Made by a program: the position numbers and the translations under genes. A stretch of DNA of 10,307 nt from assembly GCA_013695075.1 (NCBI GenBank), contig JACDBE010000174.1, positions 1-10,307 on the forward strand, in the 5' to 3' direction. Source of the DNA: Acidimicrobiia bacterium (lineage in GTDB: Bacteria; Actinomycetota; Acidimicrobiia; Spongiisociales; UBA5794). The notes below the pieces were generated by a model. That model was not told the DNA's origin. It worked only from the letters and a program-made list of their open reading frames with translations, and searched no databases. Of the stretch, positions 1 to 5,960 are shown in pieces. Numbering within the stretch: position 1 is the first letter of the stretch; each line of letters begins with the position of its first letter.

Positions 1-2
1 GT

Positions 3-887
3 CTGGCCCGGCAGACCCCCGGCTTCACCGGTGCCGACCTGGCCAACCTGATCAACGAGGCGGCGCTGCTCGCCGCCAGGCGGGGGCGCACCGATATCGG
101 CCTCAACGAGCTGGAGGAGGCCATCGATCGGGTGATGGCCGGTCCGGAGCGGCGCAGCCGGGTGATCACCGAGTCCGAACGGGAGCTCACCGCCTACCAC
201 GAGGGGGGCCACGCCCTGGTGGGTCACGTGCTCCCCAACCTGGACCCAATCCACAAGGTCACCATCATCCCCCGGGGCCGCTCCGGTGGCTACACCCTGG
301 CGCTGCCCATGGAGGAGAAGTACTTCAACCGGCGCAGCGAGCTGGTCGACCAGCTGGCGTACGCCCTGGGGGGGCGCACCGCCGAAGAGCTGGTGTTCGG
401 TGACCCCAGCACCGGGGCCAACGACGACATCGGGAAGGCCACCAACCTCGCCCGCAAGATGGTGATGGAGTACGGGATGAGCGACAAGCTGGGCCCGCTG
501 CGCTACGGCAAGCCGGAGGCGGAGGTGTTCCTGGGGCGTGACTACTCCCAGCGCAACGACATCTCCGACGAGCTGGCCGCCGCCATCGACGAGGAGGTCC
601 GCCGGTTGATCACCCAGGCCCATGACGAGGCCCGGGAGATCCTCGTCGCCCACCGCGACGCCCTCGACCGCATCGCCAAGGCGCTGCTGGAGAACGAGAC
701 CCTGGACGCCGCCGAGGTGGCCGAGGTGTTCGGGGACATCCCCAAGTGGGAGCACGTCGGCAACGGGTCGCTGCGCATCCAGGCACCCAGCCAGCCGGTG
801 GCGGCCGGTGTCGACGGCATGGCCGCCGAGACCACCGATCCGATGGTGATCCCCTCCCCCCACGACCATTCGCGCCCGCAACACTGA
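3..887 (+). CDS. ftsH: ATP-dependent zinc metalloprotease FtsH, C-terminal part (5' end outside window)
   Basis: FtsH is a membrane-anchored hexameric AAA+ protease that degrades misfolded membrane proteins and short-lived regulators. The window holds the last 294 codons or so, and the frame is open from base 3. First comes the helical lid of the AAA+ domain, with TPGFTGADLANLINEAALLA at about 15-74. The M41 peptidase domain follows. Its zinc motif is HEGGH at 198-212, where most relatives have HEAGH, so both His ligands and the catalytic Glu are present. The likely third zinc ligand is the Asp before Ile in TGANDDI (codon 426-428). Further family motifs are GGRTAEELVFG, TNLARKMVMEYGMS and VFLGRD. 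The tail after the protease domain is hydrophilic and Pro/His-rich, and the stop is TGA 885-887. folP starts 10 nt downstream, so cotranscription is likely. The identification is secure, but the N-terminal membrane segments and Walker motifs lie outside the window. Confidence 0.97.
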   Translation: MARQTPGFTGADLANLINEAALLAARRGRTDIGLNELEEAIDRVMAGPERRSRVITESERELTAYHEGGHALVGHVLPNLDPIHKVTIIPRGRSGGYTLALPMEEKYFNRRSELVDQLAYALGGRTAEELVFGDPSTGANDDIGKATNLARKMVMEYGMSDKLGPLRYGKPEAEVFLGRDYSQRNDISDELAAAIDEEVRRLITQAHDEAREILVAHRDALDRIAKALLENETLDAAEVAEVFGDIPKWEHVGNGSLRIQAPSQPVAAGVDGMAAETTDPMVIPSPHDHSRPQH

Positions 888-897
888 CCACCGCCAC

Positions 898-1788
898 ATG
901 GCCTTCGCTCCCGTCACCTGGCGGGTTCGGTCCACCACCCTGACCACTGCCGACCACACCCTGATCGTCGGGGTACTAAACGTCACCAGCGACTCGTTCT
1001 CCGACGGAGGACGGTTCTCCGACGCCGAGGGGGCGGTGGCTGCGGGGAGGGCGCTGTGGGCCGCAGGCGCCGACCTGGTGGATGTCGGCGGCGAGTCCAC
1101 CCGGCCCGGATCCACCGGGGTGGCGGTGGGCGAGGAACTGGATCGGGTGGTGCCGGTGGTCGCCGGTCTGGTGTCCGCCGGGGTGGCGGTGTCGGTGGAC
1201 ACCTCCAAGCCGGCGGTGGCCGCCGCCGCTCTCGACGTCGGGGCCGAGGTGGTCAACGACGTCACCGCCCTGGCCCACCCCGAGATGGTGGCGGTGTGCG
1301 CCCAGTGGGGTGCAGGGGTGGTGTTGATGCACATGCAAGGCACCCCCGCGACGATGCAACTCAATCCTCGCTACGACGACGTGGTCGCCGAGGTGGAGCG
1401 GTTCCTCCTCGGCCGGGCCGAGGTGGTGGCGGCCGCCGGGATCGCACCCGACCGCATCTGCCTCGACCCCGGGATCGGGTTCGGCAAGCGGGTGGGACAC
1501 AGCCTGGAGCTGCTTGCCGGTCTGGGCGCGCTGGTAGCCACCGGGTACCCGGTGCTGGTGGGAACGTCGCGCAAGGGGTTTCTCGGCGAGATACTGTCCG
1601 CCGCCGGCCATCCCGCCCCGGCAGCCCAGCGGGACCAGGCGACGCACGCCACCACGGCGCTGGCGGTCGCCGCCGGAGCCGCCGCCGTCAGGGTCCACGA
1701 CGTGGCCGGTGCCCTCCAGGCGGCGCGAACCGCCGACGCTATCGTTCGCCGCCGCCACCGCGTAGAGGATGTCTCATGGCAGGGCTAG
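898..1788 (+). CDS. folP: Dihydropteroate synthase (folate biosynthesis)
   Basis: This cytoplasmic TIM-barrel enzyme condenses 6-hydroxymethyl-dihydropterin pyrophosphate with p-aminobenzoate to give dihydropteroate, and it is the sulfonamide target. At 296 residues it is slightly longer than the usual ~280. Visible signatures are loop 1 GVLNVTSDSFSDGG (25-38), loop 2 DVGGESTRPGST (62-73), SVDTSKP (99-105), VVNDVTAL (118-125), LMHMQGTPATMQ (143-154), LDPGIGFGK (189-197), GTSRKGF (222-228) and RVHDV (265-269). All pterin- and phosphate-binding positions look intact. The oddity is Ser31 in loop 1, where nearly all family members have Pro (NVTPDS). The ATG at 898 is the first start in this frame. 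It has no obvious Shine-Dalgarno sequence and lies 10 nt after the ftsH stop, so coupled translation is plausible. The gene overlaps the next one by 13 nt. Confidence 0.96.
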   Translation: MAFAPVTWRVRSTTLTTADHTLIVGVLNVTSDSFSDGGRFSDAEGAVAAGRALWAAGADLVDVGGESTRPGSTGVAVGEELDRVVPVVAGLVSAGVAVSVDTSKPAVAAAALDVGAEVVNDVTALAHPEMVAVCAQWGAGVVLMHMQGTPATMQLNPRYDDVVAEVERFLLGRAEVVAAAGIAPDRICLDPGIGFGKRVGHSLELLAGLGALVATGYPVLVGTSRKGFLGEILSAAGHPAPAAQRDQATHATTALAVAAGAAAVRVHDVAGALQAARTADAIVRRRHRVEDVSWQG

Positions 1789-2249
1789 AACCAAAGGGAT
1801 TCACCTGGGTCATCACCGGTCGGTTGGCCGTCTCCGAGCGGATCGGCGGGTACGGGTTCCAGCACCGCCGGGTGCGGCGTGAGGAGGAGGTGGTGTGGCT
1901 CCTCGCTGAGGGGGTGAACACCGTGTTCTCGCTGCTGCCTGGCAACCAGAACCAGGCTGCGTATGAGGCGGCCGGATTGCGCTACTTCAACCACCCCATC
2001 GTCCCCGACCTCGACCCCGCCGAGGCGCCGGGGGTGTTCGCCGACCTCGACGAGGCGCTGTCGCGCCGCGGCGCCTGCGTGCTGGTGCACCACGACCACA
2101 TCGATGACACCGTGGTCGGGTTGCTGGGTGGCTACCTGGTGTACGCCGGGCTGATCAAGGACCCGGTGATGGCCACCTCGATCATCCAGGAGATCACCGG
2201 TCGCCCGCTCGGCCCGGAGGGGCGGCGGCTCATCCCCGTTCCCGGTTGA
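1776..2249 (+). CDS. Phosphatase-fold-like protein lacking the catalytic Cys-Arg loop, in a folate operon
   Basis: This 157-residue soluble protein has no signal peptide or membrane segment, and I do not assign a function. Its layout recalls small dual-specificity/tyrosine phosphatases. WVITGRLAVS (11-20) resembles their opening strand, VVWLLAEGVNTVFSLLPG (39-56) their 'helix-G-(I/V)-x-x-V-(I/V)-x-L' unit, and YEAAGLRYFNHPIVPD (63-78) their second strand. CVLVHHDHIDDTVVGLLGGY (101-120) sits where the HC-x5-R catalytic loop belongs. At the aligned positions Cys is His106 and Arg is Thr112, so ordinary Cys-based catalysis is not expected. The His/Asp-rich loop (His105, His106, Asp107, His108, Asp110, Asp111) could bind metal, which is speculation. 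The ATG at 1776 has AGAGGA (1764-1769) 6 nt upstream. The gene overlaps folP by 13 nt and the FolK ORF by 4 nt, and lies where many actinobacteria have folB. It does not resemble FolB. The ORF is a confident gene; the fold is moderately likely. Confidence 0.85.
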   Translation: MAGLEPKGFTWVITGRLAVSERIGGYGFQHRRVRREEEVVWLLAEGVNTVFSLLPGNQNQAAYEAAGLRYFNHPIVPDLDPAEAPGVFADLDEALSRRGACVLVHHDHIDDTVVGLLGGYLVYAGLIKDPVMATSIIQEITGRPLGPEGRRLIPVPG

Positions 2250-3418
2250 CCGTCACCGCCGCCGTCGGGCTCGGCTCCAACCTGAGCGACCGCCGCCACC
2301 ATCTGGCCGCTGCCATCGCCGCCCTGGCGGAAAACGTAGGGCGGGTAGCAGCGGTGTCGTCGGTGTACGAGACCGCCCCGGTCGGCGGTCCCGAACAGGG
2401 CGACTACCTCAACGCCGTAGCCCTGGTGGAGACCGACCTCGACCCGGAACTAGTCCTGGAGGCGCTGCTCGGCATCGAACGGCTCATGGGCCGGGAACGT
2501 CGAGAGCGCTGGGGCCCCCGGATCATCGACCTCGACCTGCTGCTGTACGGCGACCGGGCGGTCGACCGGTCCGGGCTCACCGTCCCCCACCCCCGCATGG
2601 CCCAGCGCCACTTCGTGCTGGCGCCGCTGGCGGAGGTGTGGCCCCACCCGGTCCTACCCGACGGCACCGTGCTCGACGATGCCCTAGCCGCAACCGCCGA
2701 TCAGGAGGTGCGCCGCCTGGGGACGCTGGGCGGTGCCGCTCCCTATGGTGGGCCGCAGCGGACGAGGAGGGTGATGGCAGGCGAGGTGCTCGACAACGTC
2801 GTCGTGGTGGACCACCCCTTGGTGCAGCACAAGCTGAGTCTGATGCGGCGCAAGGACACCCCCACCGCCGAGTTCCGCCGCCTGCTGCGGGAGATCTCGG
2901 CGCTGCTCGGCTACGAGGTCACCCGCGACCTGCCGCTCAGCCTGGTGCCCATCGAGACCCCGCTGGCGGCGATGGACGCCCCCATGATCGAGGGCATCAA
3001 ACCGGTCATCGTCTCCATCCTGCGTGCCGGCGGCGGCATCCTGGAGGGCATGCTCGACGTGCTCCCCGCCGCCCGGGTGGGCCACATCGGGCTGTACCGC
3101 GACCACGAGACGCTGGAGGCCATCGAGTACTACTTCAAGATGCCCGACCGGGTGGAGGACCGGATGGTCATCGCCGTCGATCCCATGCTGGCCACTGGGC
3201 ACTCGGCGGTGGCGGCGGTGAACCGGATCAAGGCCCGCCAGCCCAAGGAGATCCGGTTCGTGTGCCTGCTGGCCGCCCCCGAGGGCATCGCCGAGTTCCA
3301 CCGCCACCACCCCGACGTCGCCATCTGGACCGCCGCCATCGACAGCCACCTCAACGACAAGGGCTACATCGTTCCCGGCCTCGGCGACGCCGGCGACCGC
3401 ATCTTCGGAACCAAGTAG
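2246..3418 (+). CDS. folK-upp: FolK (HPPK) - uracil phosphoribosyltransferase in one ORF
   Basis: This single 390-residue frame carries two complete enzymes. Residues 1 to ~160 are 6-hydroxymethyl-7,8-dihydropterin pyrophosphokinase, with GLGSNLSDR (8-16), SSVYETAPVGG (38-48), YLNAVALVET (54-63), RERWGPRIIDLDLLLYGD (86-103, Mg/ATP Asp pair at 95/97) and VPHPRMAQRHFVLAPL (113-128). Residues ~177-390 are uracil phosphoribosyltransferase, with VVVVDHPLVQHKLSLMR (185-201), YEVTRDLP (223-230), SILRAGGG (257-264), the PRPP loop VDPMLATGHSAV (311-322) and the uracil-binding end GYIVPGLGDAGDRIFGTK (373-390). Each half is close to its usual stand-alone length, and no stop separates them. The start is TTG at 2246, overlapping the preceding TGA by 4 nt, and it is the only start before the conserved GLGSN. 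An internal ATG at 2774 preceded by GAGGAGG could yield free UPRTase. It is therefore either a true fusion or an overlapping in-frame pair. Confidence 0.93.
   Translation: MTVTAAVGLGSNLSDRRHHLAAAIAALAENVGRVAAVSSVYETAPVGGPEQGDYLNAVALVETDLDPELVLEALLGIERLMGRERRERWGPRIIDLDLLLYGDRAVDRSGLTVPHPRMAQRHFVLAPLAEVWPHPVLPDGTVLDDALAATADQEVRRLGTLGGAAPYGGPQRTRRVMAGEVLDNVVVVDHPLVQHKLSLMRRKDTPTAEFRRLLREISALLGYEVTRDLPLSLVPIETPLAAMDAPMIEGIKPVIVSILRAGGGILEGMLDVLPAARVGHIGLYRDHETLEAIEYYFKMPDRVEDRMVIAVDPMLATGHSAVAAVNRIKARQPKEIRFVCLLAAPEGIAEFHRHHPDVAIWTAAIDSHLNDKGYIVPGLGDAGDRIFGTK
2764..2776 (+). promoter_or_regulatory. Possible internal ribosome binding site and ATG for the UPRTase half
   Basis: GAGGAGG at 2764-2770 precedes an in-frame ATG at 2774-2776, with a GTG at 2771. 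The first GAGG is 6 nt from the ATG; the second is only 3 nt away. The ATG sits 8 residues before VVVVDHPL, which is where stand-alone Upp proteins normally begin. This suggests, but does not prove, a second initiation site that would yield a 214-residue UPRTase besides the full-length fusion. Confidence 0.5.
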
Positions 3419-3439
3419 GGAGCCCTAGGCTTTTCGGCC

Positions 3440-4273
3440 ATGCGGATCGTGATCGTCGGGCCGGGTCGGGCGGGTCTGGCGCTGGCTATCGCTTCCCGGG
3501 GTGCCGGCCACCAGGTGGTGGCGGTGCTCGGTCGGGACGGTGACCATGCTGCCTCCGGTGCCGCCAACGTGGGGTCCACTCCGCTGGCGGTGGGCGAAGC
3601 CCTTCCCGGCCACGACCTGGTGGTGATCGCCGTCCGTGACGGTGACATCGCCGAGGTGGCCGCAGGACTGGCCGGCTCGCCGGGGCCGATCACCGCCGCC
3701 GTCCACATCTCCGGGCTAGCGTCGGTGGCCACGCTGGCTCCGCTTGCCGAACGGGGTACCGCCACCGGCTCGTTCCACCCGCTACAGACGCTCCCCACCC
3801 CCGAAGCCGGGGCCGCCCGGTTGGCCGGGTCGTGGGTGGCGATCACCGCACCCCAGCCGCTGGCCGGCGCCCTGCACCAGCTGGCGGTGTCGCTGGGCAC
3901 CCATCCCTTCGACCTGGCGGACGAGGCCAAACCGCTGTACCACGCCGGGGCTGCCGCCGCCGCCAACTTCCCTCTGGCGTCGCTCACCATCGCCACCGAC
4001 CTGTTCGAGACCGCCGGGGTACCGGTGGAGGCCGCCCGGCCGCTGGTGGAGGCGGCGGTGGCCAACGCCTTCGAGATGGGGCCACGGGCTGCCCTCACCG
4101 GACCGGTGGTGCGCGGCGACGCCGCCACGGTGGCCGCCCAGCTCGACGCCGTTGCCGCCTCGACCCCGGAGTGGCTCGACGGGTTCGCCGCCCAGGTGGC
4201 GCTCATCGCCCACATCGCCGGGCGCGGCGACGAGTTCGCCGCGGTGCTGGCGGCCGAGCGGCGGGCATCGTGA
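3440..4273 (+). CDS. Rossmann-like/DUF2520 oxidoreductase, candidate ketopantoate reductase
   Basis: This 277-residue cytoplasmic protein has an N-terminal NAD(P)-binding Rossmann fold, MRIVIVGPGRAG (1-12, GxGxxG type), then DLVVIAVRDGDI (59-70) and VHISG (88-92). A helical C-terminal DUF2520-type domain follows, with SFHPLQTL (111-118), KPLYHAGAAAAANF (164-177) and LTGPVVRGD (219-227). The layout resembles ketopantoate reductase and pyrroline-5-carboxylate reductase. The ATG at 3440 begins exactly at the first beta strand. It is 21 nt after the preceding stop and has no close Shine-Dalgarno sequence. The gene overlaps panC by 4 nt (GTGA). Ketopantoate reduction gives pantoate, the PanC substrate, so the overlap makes that role attractive, but the substrate is inferred from context. 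The family is confident; the reaction is not. Confidence 0.9.
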   Translation: MRIVIVGPGRAGLALAIASRGAGHQVVAVLGRDGDHAASGAANVGSTPLAVGEALPGHDLVVIAVRDGDIAEVAAGLAGSPGPITAAVHISGLASVATLAPLAERGTATGSFHPLQTLPTPEAGAARLAGSWVAITAPQPLAGALHQLAVSLGTHPFDLADEAKPLYHAGAAAAANFPLASLTIATDLFETAGVPVEAARPLVEAAVANAFEMGPRAALTGPVVRGDAATVAAQLDAVAASTPEWLDGFAAQVALIAHIAGRGDEFAAVLAAERRAS

Positions 4274-5184
4274 GGGTGGTCGGCACCTTCGCCGAGGTGC
4301 GCCACAACGGGCGGGGACCGGTGGGGTTGGTGCCCACCATGGGCTACCTCCACGAGGGCCACCTGTCGCATGTGCACGCCGCCCGCCAGGCCGGCGACGG
4401 CACTGTCGTGATGAGCCTGTTCGTCAACCCGCTCCAGTTCGGGCCCGACGAGGATCTGGCCCGCTACCCCCGCGACCTTGACCGCGACCGCACCCTGGCC
4501 GAAGACGCGGGGGTCGACGTGCTGTTCGCCCCCGAACTGGAGGAGATGTATCCCACCCGTCCGAACACTCGGGTCGAGGTGGGGGGTCCGGCGACGGCCC
4601 TCGAGGCCCGGTCCCGCCCGGGGCACTTCGCCGGGATGGCCACGGTGGTGACCAAGCTGTTCGCCGGGATCCGGCCCGACCGGGCCTACTTCGGCCGCAA
4701 GGACGCCCAGCAGCTTGCCGTGATCCGCCGCCTGACGGCCGACCTGTCGTTCCCGGTGGAGATCGTGGGCGGTCCCATCATCCGCCACGCCGACGGGTTG
4801 GCGCTGTCGTCGCGCAACGTGTGCCTATCGGCCGGGGACCGCATCGCCGCCGCCGGTTTGTGCCGAGGGTTGATGGCGGCCGCCGACGCCGCCGAGGCGG
4901 GGGAGCGGCACGGCCCCGCCCTGGAGGCGCTGGTGCGAGCGGCGCTGATGGCCAAGCCGGGGGTCCACGTCGACTATGTGGAGCTGGCGTCCGCCGATCG
5001 GGTGGAACGCCTCGTCGAGCTCGATCGCCCCGCCTTCCTGGCGGTGGCGGCCCGGGTGGGTGCGGTGCGGCTCATCGACAACATCCACCTCGACCCGGTC
5101 GGCAACACCGCCGACGGTAAGTTCGTCGCCGATCGGGGGGTCCGTCTCGACCGGGCGTCGGTGATGGATGCGGGGGGGCGCTGA
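4270..5184 (+). CDS. panC: Pantothenate synthetase
   Basis: PanC joins pantoate and beta-alanine using ATP, through a pantoyl-adenylate intermediate, in the cytoplasm. At 304 residues it shows the nucleotidyltransferase motif PTMGYLHEGH (22-31, HxGH type), SLFVNPLQFGPDEDL (49-63), RYPRDLDRD (65-73), GHFAGMATVVTKLF (118-131), FGRKDAQQLAVIRRL (141-155), LALSSRNVCL (177-186, KMSKS-like region) and VRLIDNI (266-272). The stretch before the first motif is about 10 residues shorter than in many homologues. The ~30 residues after LIDN match the extended tails of actinobacterial PanC. The start is GTG 4270, overlapping the upstream TGA by 4 nt; GTG 4276 is an alternative. The stop TGA 5182-5184 shares one base with the coaX ATG. 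No panD, which would supply beta-alanine, is adjacent. Confidence 0.96.
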   Translation: MRVVGTFAEVRHNGRGPVGLVPTMGYLHEGHLSHVHAARQAGDGTVVMSLFVNPLQFGPDEDLARYPRDLDRDRTLAEDAGVDVLFAPELEEMYPTRPNTRVEVGGPATALEARSRPGHFAGMATVVTKLFAGIRPDRAYFGRKDAQQLAVIRRLTADLSFPVEIVGGPIIRHADGLALSSRNVCLSAGDRIAAAGLCRGLMAAADAAEAGERHGPALEALVRAALMAKPGVHVDYVELASADRVERLVELDRPAFLAVAARVGAVRLIDNIHLDPVGNTADGKFVADRGVRLDRASVMDAGGR

Positions 5185-5960
5185 TGCTGCTGGTGGTCGA
5201 CGTTGGCAATAGCCAGACGGTGCTCGGGCTGTACGACGGGGAGCGGCTGGCGGCGCACTGGCGGTTCACCACGGCTCGCAACCGCACCGTGGACGAGCTG
5301 CGCATGCTGTTTCGCGCCATGCTCGAGCTGGACGGGTTCTCCGAGAAGGACGTAACCGGGGTGGCGGTGTGCAGCGTGGTCCCGGCGGTGACCGCAGCGC
5401 TGCGCACCGCCGCGGCCGAGCTGGCCCAGGACTCCTTTGTGGTGGTTGAGCCGGGGGTGCGCACCGGGATGCCCATCCACATCGACAACCCCCGCGAGGT
5501 CGGGGCCGACCGGGTGGTCAACGCCGTCGCCGCCCGCCACCGCTATGGGGCCCCGGTGGTCTCGGTCGACTTCGGGACGTCGACCAACTTCGACGTGGTC
5601 GGCCCCGAGGGCGACTACCTGGGTGGGGCCATCGCCCCGGGGCTGGCCATCGCCACCGATGCCCTGATATCGGGCACGGCGGCGCTGCGCAAGGTGGAGT
5701 ACGTCCCCCCGCGGTCCCCGATCGGGAAGGGGACGGTGGAGGCCATCCAGAGCGGCGCCCTGTACGGGCACGCCGGGCTGGTGGACGGCATCGTCGGCCG
5801 CATCGTCAGCGAACTCGGGGGCGAGGTCACCGTGGTCGCCACCGGGGGACTGGCGCCAACCATCGTCCCCCACTGTGCCACGGTCGACATCGTCGACGAA
5901 TTCCTCACCCTGGATGGGCTCCGCCTGGTGTACGACCTCAACCACGGACCGTCGCCGTGA
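5184..5960 (+). CDS. coaX: Type III pantothenate kinase
   Basis: CoaX phosphorylates pantothenate, the first step from vitamin B5 to coenzyme A. It belongs to the ASKHA fold and, unlike CoaA, is not feedback-inhibited by CoA in characterised members. At 258 residues it is full length. Signatures are VVDVGNSQTVLGLY (4-17, phosphate loop), CSVVPAV (63-69), DNPREVGADRVVNAVAA (101-117, with the GAD catalytic Asp at 109), VSVDFGTSTNFD (126-137), LGGAIAPGL (146-154) and GKGTVEAIQSG (181-191). The last motif has Gly183 where many relatives have Asn, and DVGNS replaces the more common DVGNT. The ATG at 5184 lies in TGATG at the panC stop, behind a G-rich stretch that may serve as the ribosome site. 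With panC it channels pantothenate straight into CoA synthesis. Confidence 0.96.
   Translation: MLLVVDVGNSQTVLGLYDGERLAAHWRFTTARNRTVDELRMLFRAMLELDGFSEKDVTGVAVCSVVPAVTAALRTAAAELAQDSFVVVEPGVRTGMPIHIDNPREVGADRVVNAVAARHRYGAPVVSVDFGTSTNFDVVGPEGDYLGGAIAPGLAIATDALISGTAALRKVEYVPPRSPIGKGTVEAIQSGALYGHAGLVDGIVGRIVSELGGEVTVVATGGLAPTIVPHCATVDIVDEFLTLDGLRLVYDLNHGPSP

Noticed and set aside
1056..1775. Arg/Gly-rich open stretch upstream of and in frame with the phosphatase-like gene
   Set aside because: This part is the shifted reading of folP. Protein-like sequence begins only at the ATG at 1776, which has its own ribosome site.
3364..4788. Long 474-codon open frame on the minus strand
   Set aside because: It lies entirely opposite the well-supported DUF2520 and panC genes. 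Its product is compositionally biased (Ala/Ser/Arg/Pro) with no motif; GC-rich DNA commonly leaves such antisense frames open.
5080..5184. PanC C-terminal extension considered as a fused or decayed PanD
   Set aside because: The tail shows none of the PanD features, such as the Gly-Ser self-cleavage site. Tails of similar length occur in other actinobacterial PanC proteins.
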